Part shown: piece by piece, positions 21,150-32,377 of the stretch
Layout: each line of letters begins with the position of its first letter
How positions within the stretch are numbered: the stretch's first letter is position 1
From: Adiantum capillus-veneris
Taxonomy: Eukaryota > Streptophyta > Polypodiopsida > Polypodiales > Pteridaceae
Direction: 5' to 3'
NCBI GenBank assembly: GCA_014529385.2
Contig: CM043955.1
Coordinates: 140,832,640-140,896,639, forward strand
DNA: 64,000 bases
Program-made: the position numbers and the translations under genes
The notes under the pieces: model-generated
What the model was told of the DNA's origin: nothing
The model's database searches: none
The model's input: only the letters and a program-made list of their open reading frames with translations

Positions 21150-21691
21150 AGCATACAAACTAGACGACATGAGAATGGCCTCTACATGGTGGACTCTAGT
21201 GTGCATCACATAGGGAGGTATGACAATTTAGTTTTACCGTGCAATTGTGAGCTGGTGAGTGACATGTACCTTTTTTATTCTTATTTACTTGTTGTATTGT
21301 TAGTTATACCAATGTTACTCACTTTGAGCTTCTATTTTATAGGTTGAACCAAAACTTTGTTTCGTAATTCCTGTAACACCTCGGGGGAGAACCATTTTTT
21401 CCACTAATGAAGTGGAGACTATCTTTGACCCTCTTCCACCTCCGACTTTGGATGAGGTGGAAACGGAGGAGACGGAGGTCGATTAAAACAAGTCCGACGG
21501 CAGCAAGTCTTAGCAAGGATGATTGTCATGATGATGAAGATGATGAGATGGAGGATGACGAACTCGAAGATGATGAAGCTGGCAATGCATCCACAAACGA
21601 CAATTCCGTTTCTCTCTTTCTTGATTTAGGAGCCATGGTCTTAGAATTGGATGATGTTTCATGTAGAGATCTTTTGGAAGATGATTCATAA
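21150..21691 (+). pseudogene. Unrecognised 3' gene end with acidic tail
   Basis: One open frame contains MVDSSVHHIGRYDNLVLPCN and reaches a GTGAGT donor after 21254; a TTTTATAG acceptor precedes 21343, and the frame continues in phase 0 as VEPKLCFVIPVTPRGRTIF to a TAA at 21484. A second, overlapping frame (21407-21691) is extremely acidic (DDEDDEMEDDELEDDEA) and ends LLEDDS. Acidic ends of this kind also close the gene pieces at 58660 (LDDDED) and 61142 (GRDETSD), each upstream of a CACTA-like terminus, so this may be the 3' end of a CACTA-borne gene. The family is unknown. Confidence 0.35.
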
Positions 21692-22110
21692 ACATTTTGT
21701 AGTTATGAAGTTTTTTGATCGTGTAATCCATTCACCTCTCTTTCTCTCTTTAGATTTGAGAATATGCTCAATTATGTTAATCAATTGAAAATGATTATTT
21801 TACTTGTAAACAAGGGTAATCTTAGGCTGGGTTCAGACGAGGCTGGAGGAAGAAAGACTTTCTGCAGGTCTACCGTCGCCTCGTCTAAACGGTGTTGGAG
21901 GAAGAAGAGCGAAAAACAGAGAGAGGTGGAGAGAGGCCAGCAGCTCTTCCGAGGGGGGGTGCTGGAAGAAAAATGGAGGTCCTGGAGGAAGGTGATATCT
22001 ACTGCAACAAATAGGCTTTTGCCACACAACTTAAACGCCCCTGTGCTATGGTATTTCCGTCATAGCATCTGTACCGGGCCATATATCCCCTGCCTCCTTC
22101 TCCCCCCTCT

Positions 22111-22116
<6 letters not shown>
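21692..22116. other. Non-coding spacer
   Basis: Contains the imperfect inverted pair CAGACGAGGC...CGCCTCGTCT (about 21834-21890), which can form a small hairpin. No gene recognised. Confidence 0.4.

Positions 22117-22200
<84 letters not shown>
22117..22200. repeat. (CT)n microsatellite, about 84 bp
   Basis: CT dinucleotides, flanked by TTTCTCTTT and CTTTCTTTCT transition sequence. Confidence 0.97.
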
Positions 22201-22204
<4 letters not shown>

Positions 22205-22319
22205 CTCTTCATTTTATAATTGAAAATTATATACAATACTCTTTAATTTTTATTGAGAGGAGGGAAACACCAAAATTTGAGGGGGGCGGGGGGGGGGGGG
22301 AGGGGAGTTAATCCAGAAT

Positions 22320-22533
22320 TTGAAAGTTTAGGCGCTAAATTTGGGTAGCAGATATAACGACGGTAATGGACGTGGTAATAATAGCGGTAATAACAGCGGA
22401 TACAGTCGCGGTAATACTTTAAACACAAAAAAAACCCCGCCCTCCTCTCTCTTGTTTCTCTCATTGAATTTACACCTTCTCTCTACAAAACACGGTAAAA
22501 CAGTGTGGTAAACACTTGGAGATTTTCATAGTG
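22320..22533 (+). mobile_element. CACTA-like right end with GCGGTAATA repeats
   Basis: The segment carries several short repeats of the form (A/T)GCGGTAATA or CGGTAATG, TAATAACAGCGG and CGCGGTAATACTT, then CACGGTAAAACAGTGTGGTA, and closes with TTTTCATAGTG at 22522-22533. TAGTG is the complement of the CACTA terminus, and short subterminal repeats are typical of these elements. The same motif crowds the end at 58918-59138. The left end was not found. Confidence 0.5.
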
Positions 22534-22539
22534 ATATAT

Positions 22540-24240
22540 ATATATGTTTGAAGGGAAATTCTGGCAGCAAATTTGAACTTTTGACATTACACCCCTATTT
22601 TGTATGTTGTGTTGAGCACATACACCAAATTTCATTTCATTTGGGCATATAGATTGAGTTTTGAGGGGATTTTACTCTCTTGGAAAATTTACTTGTCAAA
22701 AGTGGTGATTTGTGCAATTTTTATTTCCAAAATTTGCTGTGAGCACATGTGCATGTAGTACATATCAAGGAGCACCTTGAGTAGAAACATAATTCCATTT
22801 TGACCAGAGAGACATCATATACGTATGATGTCCTAGAGGCCAAATTTGAGGTCAAAAGATACATCTGAGTGCACCCTTGTGATCTAGAGCATTTAGGAAG
22901 CAAATAGGAAAAATTTCATTGAATTTGAAGCTTTTTTGGGCTTGTAAAGTCCACAAGAAAGATCTAGGTAAAGTGATTACTTGAATTGATCATATCTAGC
23001 ACAAAAAGTGTTGGAATTGAGTTCTGAAAGCTGATGTGAGTTGTTTGTGAGGTGGAAGACCTCTGGAGTGAGGTCCATTTCAATTTGACCAATTAGACAT
23101 CATACGCATATGATGTTTGAAGGGCAATTACGGACCAAAGCTGACATCAGAGCACACCAGGGTGTTTAGTACCACAAAACAAGCTTAGAGATCAAATTTC
23201 ATTGCAGTTGGAGCACATCATACCCGTATGATGTCTCAAGTTAAGATCCTAAAAGTCCAATTGCACTTATGACCACACACGAGGTTTGGAAATGATGTGT
23301 TAATCTGTTTGCAAAACTTCATCTCATTTGGACACACATATCTTTGAATTTAAGAAGATTCATGCGATTCCAAGAAGGTAAAAGTGAGAAGTGGTGATTT
23401 AGTGCATTTTTAACATCTAAATTTTTTTGTGAGCACATATTCTTATTGTATACATCAAGGAGCACCTTGGGTAGAAGCAGAATTGAAATTTCAGCCAAAA
23501 AACATCATACACGTATGAAGACTTTTAGGCCAAATCTAGGTCAAATCAGACATCTGAATATACCCTAGTGTCCTAGAGCATAAAAGAAGTCCCTAGCCAA
23601 AATCTCACTTCATTTGGAGTACATTTGGGCTAAAAAGTGCCAAGAGACAAAAATTGGGCAACGTTCATGCTTGTATTGACTATAACTTGCACAAAAAGTG
23701 TTGAAATTGAATTCTGAAAATTGATGAGAGTTGCTTTCCAGTGATAAAGAGTCTTTGGGATAAAAATCACTTTGTTTTTCCACAAAAGACATCATACACA
23801 TTGATGTCTCAAGTGCCAAATTTGAGGTCAAAATATACGTATGAGCTTACAGAAGTGTTTGCCATCACAAAATAGGCATAGAGACCAAGTTTCATTCAAT
23901 TTGGATCACTTTTGGCTAAGCTAACCTCCCAGGGAAGTTGCAAGCAACCAAATAGAAAAAAGGAGTGATAGACCTGACTAAAAGTGTCAGAATTACAAAC
24001 TAAGACTTGGATTCAATAGAGCACATCAAGGAGAGTCTATACTTAAAGTTTAGAGCAATTCTGAGTAAAAAAACATCATTTGAGGCTTCGAAATGCATTC
24101 GAAAGTTAGGGTGTCTAAAAGTGACAATTTGAGAGAATTGTGAGAAAACGATCATGGTTTTGAACATAGTTTCGACTTTTTTTTACCAAAGCACTTGAAC
24201 ACATTTGAATAAGTATTCTTACATCAAGCTAGAGCTGTTA
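22540..24240 (+). repeat. Family 1 leader, copy A, with palindrome array
   Basis: This non-coding stretch is collinear with the leader of copy B (30300-31880). Palindrome-like cores lie at 22811-22832, 23096-23116, 23215-23234, 23502-23522 and 23788-23808, with arms of the form ACATCATA/TATGATGT. Spacings are 285, 119, 287 and 286 bp. Positions 22811 and 23502, and 23096 and 23788, are 691-692 bp apart, so the array is a tandem repeat of about 692 bp. Shared landmarks include AGTGGTGATTT, GAGCACAT, ATCAAGGAGCACCTTG-GTAGAA and CATTTGGAC. The leader is followed by a protease fragment at 24340; most of gag is deleted. Confidence 0.88.
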
Positions 24241-24339
24241 TTCCTAGAAATCATGTCTACTTTAGATTCAAACTCAGCTTATACAATCTCCGGGATCCCA
24301 TCGATAGAGGAGCATCATAATGGATCTTCCAAACTTGCA

Positions 24340-25043
24340 GTTGAACAAGGTAGGCGAGTATTGTGAAGGTGAGGATGGCAACACAACCATCCCTGTGGAG
24401 TTTCAAGGTGTAAAAACCATTGATAGTGGAACTAATGTTGCCATCTCAACAAAAGAGTTACCATTGATCCGGGATGAAACTACAACTTGCAGATAGACAC
24501 ATGGAAAGCCCCTAGGACTGCTAGAAAAAGTAGTTATCACTTCTTGTGGCATTGAATATGAACATACCTTTGCTATTGCTGACTTTGGCAAGAAGAACAA
24601 CTATGACATCATTCTAGGAAGACCATTCATGTGTCAATTGAAAATGATCAAGGACTGGGGTTATGAACATATCTACCTAAGACATGTGGAAACCACGACA
24701 AGGATAAACTATCACATCATTCTAGGAAGACCATTCATGCGGAAATTGAAAATGGTCAAGGACTGGGGTTATGACCATATCTACCTGAGACATATGGAAA
24801 CCACGACAAGGATAAACTTGAAAGACCATAGCTATAGGGATGTGACAAGAACCCCTATGGAGGAGTTTGATTTTCCAATGATAGCAGGATCAGAACTTCC
24901 AGCATGGTTGGGTAAGCGTAAAGAACTGTGGATATGTGGAGCTTCGCAATGCGGAAGCTTAAAGCGAGAGGAATGTATCCTAGAAAGGGTGGTTGAAGAT
25001 AATGATTATATCCATGAACCATTGTTGGAATTAGGATTGTAGG
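24340..25043 (+). pseudogene. Family 1 retropepsin fragment, copy A
   Basis: Corresponds to 34447-35060 in copy B. Landmarks are the GEYCEGEDGN-like start, LLEKVVITSCGIEYEHTFAI and HIILGRPFMRKLKM. The D-S-G-A active-site segment is damaged: sequence at 24415-24450 reads ...TIDSGTNVAIST with an upstream deletion and a shift. A 108-bp in-frame tandem duplication (24602-24709 and 24710-24817) doubles the 36-residue I-I-L-G-R-P-F-M block. The tail GASQCGSLKREECILE matches copies B and D. The frame closes at 25040. Retropepsins cleave the gag polyprotein; this copy is unlikely to work. Confidence 0.75.
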
Positions 25044-25115
25044 AAAACACACATAGCTCGGAGAAGATGAAGAAAGCTCAAGGCACACAACAGAGAGTAT
25101 ATTACTTAGTGTGCA

Positions 25116-25579
25116 ATGGAAAGATAAGTTAGCCCCAGAGTGATGGGCGTATATACAATGCACGGGGGAAAAAACCTCCTAGTGAGGGAATGGAAAGATA
25201 AGTTAGCCCTAGAGCCCGAGGAAGTCACCTAATAAAAATGTAATCTATCACGTGAGTTCAACAGAAGGGTATTAAAGTTCTTGAAACTTACAGAAATATA
25301 TATACAGAAGGGCATTATTTTTTCAAATTTGAAAAAAACTTACAGATTTTAAAAGAAAAGGGCACATTATATTCCTAACAAAATTCACAGATAAAGGGTT
25401 TTACAAACATGTCTTGAACGCACGTGATATGGTAGTTTTACACATAGTGAACCCACCGAGCCCTAGAGTGATGGGCGTAAATACAATGCACGGGGGAAAA
25501 AACCTCCTAGTGAGGGAAAAAATACCCCGATGGTCCTAACTGTGTTCACACACATCACTACCACATGTATATGGTAACA
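25116..25579 (-). mobile_element. 3' LTR of the copia element, containing R1
   Basis: In minus sense the LTR starts TGTTACCATATACATG at 25579, immediately after a purine-rich tract. It carries TTTTTTCCCTCACTAGGAGG and CCCCGTGCATTGTAT, the typical 3' processing region of plant copia LTRs. That block occurs twice (25463-25520 and 25133-25191), with repeat R1 between. The far (left) end with its CA dinucleotide was not fixed. Confidence 0.75.
25218..25454 (+). repeat. Repeat R1, copy 2
   Basis: Near-identical to 18240-18477 from TCACCTAA through TGAACCC. In this copy it lies between two copies of the LTR R/U5-like block of a copia element in the opposite orientation. The surrounding LTR duplication suggests rearrangement around the insertion. 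Confidence 0.85.
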
Positions 25580-25590
25580 AATCCCCCTAG
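25580..25590 (-). other. Copia polypurine tract
   Basis: Minus sense CTAGGGGGATT directly before the TGTTACC start of the 3' LTR. This is where plus-strand DNA synthesis is primed in LTR elements. Confidence 0.7.
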
Positions 25591-25599
25591 AGTGATGCC

Positions 25600-26443
25600 G
25601 TGAATGAGAGCTGGCACATAGAGTAAAGGGAAGTGCCATGCCTTGAGGACATGATCAATCCACAAAGGGGAGTAAGCCCAAACTTTGCGGCGGAAAGCTT
25701 TTAACTTCTCACAAGACAATGCCTTTGTGAAAATATCTGCAAGGTTGTCATGTGCTAGCACATAAACCAAGCTGATCTCTCCTGTTGAGAGCCTCTCCCT
25801 GGTATAGTGGTAATGCACCTCAATGTGCTTGGTGCGAGCATGAAAAATTGGGTTCCTTGCAACTACCAATGCACTGTGATTGTTAGTGTAGATAGTGTTG
25901 GCTGTGTCTTGTCCAACACCCAAATCATCCATAAGGCGTCTAAGCCATACACACTCAACCGTAGCTGTGAAGGCTGTCTTGTACTCATCCTCACAATTGG
26001 AAGTGGCCACAATAGGCTGCTTCTTTCTCAACCATGATATACGTGAACTACCAATCATGAAACAAAAACCACTTGTGGACACTCGCGTGTCAAACAACCA
26101 ACCCAATCTGAGTCCAAAAAAGCATGTAAGCCTGGCAACAATGATTCCCCCTTGGGATAAAACAAGCCAAGATGTAAAGTGCCACTCAAGTAGCGGAAAA
26201 TCCTCAGACCTTGGGCTATGCATAAATTTGCTGACGTGTGAGACTGAAAACTAAATATTCGGCCTCATGTTGCATACATAAATGAGGCATCCAACCAACA
26301 GTAGTTTGGTAAAGAGTGACGTCTACAAGATCATCAACATCATGAAGAATCAATTTCAAACCTGTTTCCATGGGAGTGGCAATAGGTTTGCAATCCTCAA
26401 GTCCAAACTTACATAGCAATGTCTTATGTAAATTTTTTGACAC
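25600..26443 (-). pseudogene. Copia RNase H and RT end
   Basis: Frame 26443-26216 encodes FGLEDCKPIATPMETGLKL, the thumb region after the YVDD palm. Frame 26223-25558 encodes RVSTSGFCFMIGSSRISW, WLRKKQPIVATSNCEDEY, IYTNNHSALVVARNPIFHAR and HIEVHYHYTRE, the RNase H block with its His and acidic residues, ending LADIFTKAL. The S-S-x-E-A-E-Y box has become S-N-C-E-D-E-Y. The RT thumb and RNase H frames are offset by a shift near 26220. Confidence 0.93.
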
Positions 26444-26544
26444 AAGGCAATACCACCATCACATTGCTTAAATTGTATACCCAAGTAATGATGCAACAAC
26501 CCCAAATATTTCATCTTGAAAGTAGCATTCAAATCAGCCTTAAA

Positions 26545-27027
26545 TTAAGCAATATGTCTGTCATTTGGTCTAGTGATTAACAAATCATCCACATAAAGAA
26601 CCACAATGAGAAGTACATCACCCTCATGCTTTACATACAATGTGCTTTCTGTTGGGCTGTTACAAAAGCCTCGTTTGACCAAATGAGTGTCAGTCTTCTC
26701 ATACCAAGCAGGAGATTGCTTCAACCCATACAAAGATTTGCTACATTTGCACACCTTATCCTAGACTTGTCCTTTCTTGACAAAACCGCGAGGCTCTATT
26801 ACATAAATTTCCTCAAATATGTCACCATTCAAGAAAGCAGTAACAAAGTTGATTTGATGTACATCCCAACCAAAATGAGCTGCCAATGTACATAGAAAAC
26901 GCACAGTAGTCATATGAAAAGTGGGAGCAAAAGTCTCTTCATAATCTATGCCTTTTTGCTCTGCATAACCTTTTGCAACAATTTGAGGCTTATGGCAATC
27001 AATCTCACCATTCGGCTCGCGTTTCAA
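26545..27027 (-). pseudogene. Copia reverse transcriptase core
   Basis: Frame 27027-26761 gives IVAKGYAEQKGIDYEETFAP and INFVTAFLNGDIFEEIYV; D has become N at the first catalytic position (V-K-T-A-F-L-N-G context, Q-I-N instead of Q-M-D). Frame 26754-26545 gives KSLYGLKQSPAWYEK and VVLYVDDLLITR with the YVDD box. A short stop-containing join at 26755-26760 separates the frames. The N substitution and the break argue against activity. Confidence 0.95.
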
Positions 27028-27557
27028 CTTGTAAATCTACTTTGTACCAAAGGACTATTTTCCAGGAGGCAAATCACATAAAGTCTACGTGTCATTTTCT
27101 ATAAGTGCATCATATTCTGATTGCATGGCAGCCATCCAATTTTTTGAGTTTTATGCTTCATCAAAAGATAGACGTTCCTCAACATCATGTAAGCTAGACA
27201 CAACCAAAGTATAACAGTCTAATGCATAAGATGCATGGCGAGAGCCTGAACGAGTGCGACTAGACAAAGGGCATCCAATTTACTATCACCAGCCATTTTG
27301 GCATACCTCTAGCTTGCTCATTTTCAACCCTTTCCTCATCAAGTACATCATGTACATCTGCATCAGATAGCTTGATCTCTAACATTTTCAAAACCCCCAT
27401 ATGCTGTACATTGCCTCATTGGAATTTACATTCGAACTTCCACCACTGAAAAGAGGCAACAAAGTGTCATAAATGTACTGTGAGCTTACATTACTATCTC
27501 TAGTACATGATAGAAAGGGCTGAACAGGATCTTCCACAAACACAAGATCCCGTGAAA

Positions 27558-28202
27558 CTAGAATATGCTTTTTTGTGGATGATACAACCTGTCACCTTTG
27601 CTTTCAGCACTATAACCAACAAAAATACATTTTGACAACCTTATCATCCAATTTTCTGCGCTGTGTTTGTGGCACCAAGGCATATGCCAAACAACCAAAA
27701 ACACGCATGTGCTCAATAGAAGGCTTTCTATCATGCTATGCTTCATATGGAATCATAGATTTTACAAAGCTTTCTTAGGAAACCTATTAAGTACATAAGT
27801 GGCACACATGATAGCCTCAAGCCAAAAAGAACGTGGCAAAGCTTGACTTTTGACCATACATCGTGCCATTTCCGTAAGTGACCTGTTTTTCCTCTCAGCA
27901 ACACCATTTTGCTGAGGCGTATAAGGCACTATACATTGGTGTTTTATCTCACAACTAGCCTGAAATGCATTAAATTCATGAGACATATACTTCCCCCCTC
28001 AATAGGGACGGAGGGTGCTCATAGTACATTTCAAGACATTTTCAACCATGGCCAAAAATTGTTTGAAGCACATAAAAACTTTGGACTTCGCTTTAAGTGG
28101 AAATACCCATGCATGCCTGGAGTAATCATCATCGAAAGTCACGAAGTAAAGGTAATTGCCCAAGGAGGGAGTTTGCATGGGCCCACAAACATCACTATGC
28201 AT
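27558..28202 (-). pseudogene. Copia integrase
   Basis: Frame 28202-27999 begins HSDVCGPMQTPSLG and YFVTFDDDYSRHAWVF (two catalytic Asp). Frame 27986-27762 holds IVPYTPQQNGVAERKNRSL with the catalytic Glu and SFWLEAIMCATYVLNR. Frame 27746-27558 holds KCIFVGYSAESKGDRLY, the usual C-terminal block. The three catalytic residues are all present, but each third is in a different broken frame. 27028-27557 is the degraded linker to RT. Confidence 0.94.
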
Positions 28203-28205
28203 AAG

Positions 28206-28470
28206 CTACAACCTGCATGTAGCCCTAACTGAACCATCCTTTGGAAACTTTAAATGCTGCATCCTACCCAAAATACAGCCTTCACAAATATGTTTGACAG
28301 GTGCTTCAAGAGGTAGAAAAGAAGCAACCATATCAAATTTCTGCAAACACAGCAAACTGACAAAATTCAGATGACCAAACGTGCATGCCAAAGTTTTGTA
28401 TCTGAAATAGCCTTAACTCCACGTGGTGTTGGTACCTCTATCGTGTTGGTGCCACTCCCTTGCAATACAA
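28206..28470 (-). pseudogene. Copia pre-integrase zinc-finger region
   Basis: Minus strand reads DTKLWHARLVI (pre-integrase L-W-H-x-R-x-G-H), then FDMVASFLPLEAP and HICEGCILGRMQHLKFP with the C-x-x-C of the integrase finger. Upstream is a glycine/valine-rich stretch (PTPRGVKAISD) and then the (CT)n tract. Confidence 0.88.
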
Positions 28471-28478
28471 TACAGGCA

Positions 28479-28481
<3 letters not shown>

Positions 28482-28560
<79 letters not shown>
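28482..28560. repeat. (CT)n microsatellite, about 79 bp
   Basis: Pure CT run that falls exactly where the copia protease coding region should continue. It either replaced that segment or marks the deletion joint. Confidence 0.97.
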
Positions 28561-28562
<2 letters not shown>

Positions 28563-28997
28563 AAGTTGCAATGAAAGGAGGTGCTCGCAATCAACACGTC
28601 AATGTGAACAGAGAGTCCATGGAACCTTTACCCTCATTTATAACATCAAAAAATGCTGAAACAAATGAATGAATGAGGGAATAAATCATTGCACTATAAA
28701 TAAACAAAAATGTCATTATTGAGTGAAACATTGCATTATATTAAGCAAGAAGGCCAAAAAGCAAGAAAAAAGAGTCATAGAGCAAGCTATAGAGGAATGC
28801 AGCTCAAGCAATGGAGGGAAACTGACTACATGGAGGAGGTTGTGACATTCATGAGGGATGGTGAGAAGGAGATTGGAAGCATGGAGGAGCTGTCAATTGG
28901 TATATTTTTATTTTAAAATGCAGTCTGCGTGTGTGTGTGTGTGTGTGCCTTTGAAGAGCATGTAGACGCAACAGCTACACAGCATGGAGGTGTTTCT
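28561..28997. other. No gene recognised; short (GT)n
   Basis: Contains a (GT)n run at about 28926-28947. A plus-strand frame at 28710-28916 is open but resembles nothing. Confidence 0.4.
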
Positions 28998-29291
<294 letters not shown>

Positions 29292-29298
29292 ATCACTT

Positions 29299-29316
29299 TG
29301 GAGCCGTTGCCGGGGA
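29299..29316 (+). other. Primer-binding site for tRNA-Asp (family 1 copy B)
   Basis: TGGAGCCGTTGCCGGGGA is complementary to the 3' end of plant tRNA-Asp (expected TGGCGCCGTTGCCGGGGA) with one mismatch. It precedes the family 1 leader, as required for minus-strand cDNA priming. The expected 5' LTR is missing: a (CT)n tract ends 11 bp upstream. Confidence 0.85.
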
Positions 29317-31880
29317 TATAAGGACTTAGGTAGGTATTCCTACTAACACTCCTCTGATGGTTGCTTGTTTTAGTTTTGGCTAAAGAAAGCATTTTTCTTA
29401 AGTAAATCCGGAAGAGGTTATTTCGAGATCAAGTGGATAGCCAGGAAGCGTGTGTCTTGCCGAGGGTCCGCAACTAGGTAGATGTAGTTAGGATTTGTAG
29501 ATTAGAGTAGTTGTGGTGGTCGAGTGGTTTGTGAGGTGATAAAAGTGCTTGCTAGCCCGTGTGTGGCATTGAAGCATTTTTCTACTCATAGATGCAAAAC
29601 CCCATATGAATTGTAGGAGTAGCTTTAGGTAAGTGATCTGATTCTGATCTAGAGCTATTCATCATTGATTTATTTGCTGAAGTTCTTGTTTGCATTCACG
29701 ATCTCTGAAAAGTTTGCTTTTGAGAAAAAAATGCAATAAAAGAGTTCAGTTGACATTTTTGCATGGCTGATTGGTGCTGAGAATATAAGAGGGAATGTGC
29801 AAGGGGATTCTGTGAACAAAAACTGAAAATTTGTAAACTGGGACTTTATACACGTATAAAGTCTCGAGGGGCATCTGGAGACCAAATTTCAAAAATCTGA
29901 CTACACCAGTGTGTTCAAAAGTTATCATTTACCCTAAGAACACATTGAGTGGGGAGTTTTGGCATAGATTTGGGGACCAAAAGCCAAAAGATAGAGTGGT
30001 TGTGACTAAAAAAGCAAAAACTTGTGTTTGTGAGCACTTTTGAGCTTTAAATTTAGCTGTAAACACATGTACATGTTGCTAATGATAAGGGGAATTTAGA
30101 ATAGAAACAGATCTAAAATCTGAGATAGTAGACTTTATACGCATATGAAGTCTCCAGCACCATCTTGCGACAAAATTTTGAAAATCTGACTGCACCAGAG
30201 TGTTCAAAAGGGGGGTTTTACCCAAAGTACAACTTGAAACTAGAGTTTTGACCAACTCTTGACACCCAAAAGGCAAAAGGCGGAGTGTCTGAAACAGAAA
30301 ATAGAAAAACTTGAGATTCTGAGCACATTTTTGCATGAAAACTGGTCGAAGTGCTTGAAAACCAGTGTCTGAGCCAAAAGACTTTATACGCGTATGAAGT
30401 CTCAAGGCCAGGTTTGACAGTCAAAAGTTACAACTAAGTGTACCCTTCTGTTCTATAGCATTTAGGGAGCATATAGGCCAGATTTCATCAAATTTGGATC
30501 ACTTTTGGGCTTGCAAAGACCAAAGACGCATCTAGACAGATTCATGCCTATATTGGCCATAACTTCCTCAAACACTGTCAAAACTGAATTCTGAAACTTG
30601 ATGTGAGTTGCTAGTGTAGTGAGGAACCTCTGGAGTGAAATTCACTTCATTCTAACCAGTTATACATCATACACGTATGAAGTCTAAAGGGCACTTTTAA
30701 AGACCAAAACTGAAATTTGATCTTACTAGGGTGTTAAGCACCACAAGACAAGCTTACTGACCAAATTTGGGCAAAATCTAAGCAAAAGACTTTATACGCG
30801 TATGAAGTCTCAAGGCCAAATCTGAAAGTCAAATTTCACTTTTGACCACATAGGTGGTTGGGAAATGACGTGTTAAGCTTGCTTGCAAAATTTCATCTCA
30901 TTTGGACACCTACTTTTGCATGTACAGAGACTTTGCAGATACAAGACTGTAAAGGTGAAAAAGTGGTGATTTTGAGCAATTTTGACATCCAAAATTTGGT
31001 GTGATCACATATTCTTGTTGTATGCATCAAGAAGTACCTTGGGTAGAAATCTCAGTGAATTCTGAGCCAGTAGACTTTATATGCGTATGAAGTCTCATAG
31101 GCCAAATTTTGGTCAAAACAGACATTTGAGCATACCTCAGTGTCTTCGAACATAAAAGAAGTCCATAGCCAAAATTTCATAGAATTTGGAGCTCATTTGG
31201 GCTTGCAAAGAGCAAAAGACAGAAAATTGCAAATTCAGGCTTGTACTGGTCATAACTTGCCCAAAAATTGTCAAAATTGAATTCTAAAAGTTGCTGAGAG
31301 TTCCTTGAGTAATAAGGAATCAATGGAACAAAAGTTACCTCATTCTGCCACAAAAGACTTTATACGCGTAAAAAGTCTCAAGTGTCAAAGAAAAGGTCAA
31401 ATCATAAACTGGGCATACCAGTAGGTAGAGGACATCAGGGAGAGCTCACATACCAAATTTTATCAAAATCAGAGCAAAAAGACATCATACGCGTATAATG
31501 TCTCTAGCCTTATTTTGGAGGTGAAAACTCACATTGAGCTTCTAGAAGTGTTAAGCACTATAAAGTAAGCCTAGTGACCAAGTTTCAACAAATCTGGGTA
31601 ACATTTGGTGAAGATACAAGCAATAATCCTTGGTCTTGAAACTATTGTGAGTACTGTTTCAAGTGCAGTTCACCAAAACTACTCTAGCTTTTGATAGACA
31701 ACTCCAAATTGAGTCAGATATAGCCAGGAGAAAAGCTTGCGGGCAAAAGGACAAGCTGAATTTTTGGTTTTAGAATTGAATTTTTCCAGATTTCCTAAAT
31801 CCAAACTTTTAGGGTAGCCAGAACTAGTTTCCAGAGACCAAAAGAGTAAAAAATTCCTGACTTCTGAGAGACCTGATAAA
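29317..31880 (+). repeat. Family 1 leader, copy B, with eight palindromes
   Basis: Untranslated leader between primer site and gag-like frames. Palindrome-like cores of about 22 bp start at 29842, 30131, 30380, 30664, 30788, 31073, 31356 and 31481. The spacings are 289, 249, 284, 124, 285, 283 and 125 bp. From 30380 on, the pattern 284-124-285 repeats with a 692-693-bp period, the same period as in copy A. Arms are mostly ACTTTATA...TATGAAGT or TATAAAGT, some ACATCATA...; the centre is usually CGCG or CACG. Flanking text (AGTCTCAAGGCCAAATTTGA, CATCTCATTTGGAC) is shared by the units. No long open frame crosses the array. Confidence 0.9.
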
Positions 31881-31908
31881 GGGCCAAAGGTGCTTATTAA
31901 GGACTACC

Positions 31909-32373
31909 TTGAGAGTATTGAGTGGGCCTAACATTAAGAAAGCTAAGATCATCAGGATGGAAAGCCACTCTACCAATACTCTTGTAGATATGACCAGAGG
32001 TATGACAAGCCAAGTTACAAGTGAAATGCCAATCTATCTACCATGGCTGTACCCAGATGCAACCATAGAACATGACTTGTATAGAGGTGGATATTTGGTT
32101 AATGAAGGACCACAGATACCTCCACCAAGCATGAGAATTCCAAAAAGGGAGCCACCTGGATTCCCTTCTAGAGCGATAACGCGAGATGAAGTGATCACAA
32201 AGATGGTAGGCATGCCTCCTCAAGTGAATCTGCCTAATGGACCATGGATGTATCTAGATGCAACCATAGAACATGACGTTTATAGAGGTGGAATTACAGC
32301 CACAACAGGACCATATGTACCATCGCCACCCTCTATAACTTACTTCTATCCAAATCAGAGCAGAACCTTGTGA
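31909..32373 (+). pseudogene. Family 1 gag-like N-terminal part, copy B
   Basis: A 154-codon frame. It contains a 67-codon internal duplication: PWLYPDATIEHDLYRGG and GPWMYLDATIEHDVYRGG lie 201 bp apart, and each is followed by a proline-rich segment (PQIPPPS, PYVPSPPS). I recognise no retroviral capsid motif. The start codon is uncertain: the frame is open upstream of the first GTG/ATG. The next part continues in another frame from 32378, so one frameshift separates them. Confidence 0.55.
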
Positions 32374-32377
32374 AGAT

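Larger units (their letters stand above)
25600..28470 (-). mobile_element. Degenerate Ty1/copia element with 3' LTR
   Basis: Minus-strand order from 28470 is pre-integrase, integrase, linker, RT and RNase H, then polypurine tract and LTR. The 5' side is lost at a (CT)n tract (28482-28560) where protease and gag should be. Residue choices (e.g. CEGCILGRMQ, HSDVCGPM) differ from the plus-strand copia at 17 kb, so it is a separate insertion. Confidence 0.93.

Noticed and set aside
21407-21691. Independent small acidic-protein gene
   Set aside because: It overlaps a better spliced frame, has no start context, and similar acidic tails end other element genes; kept only as part of that entry.
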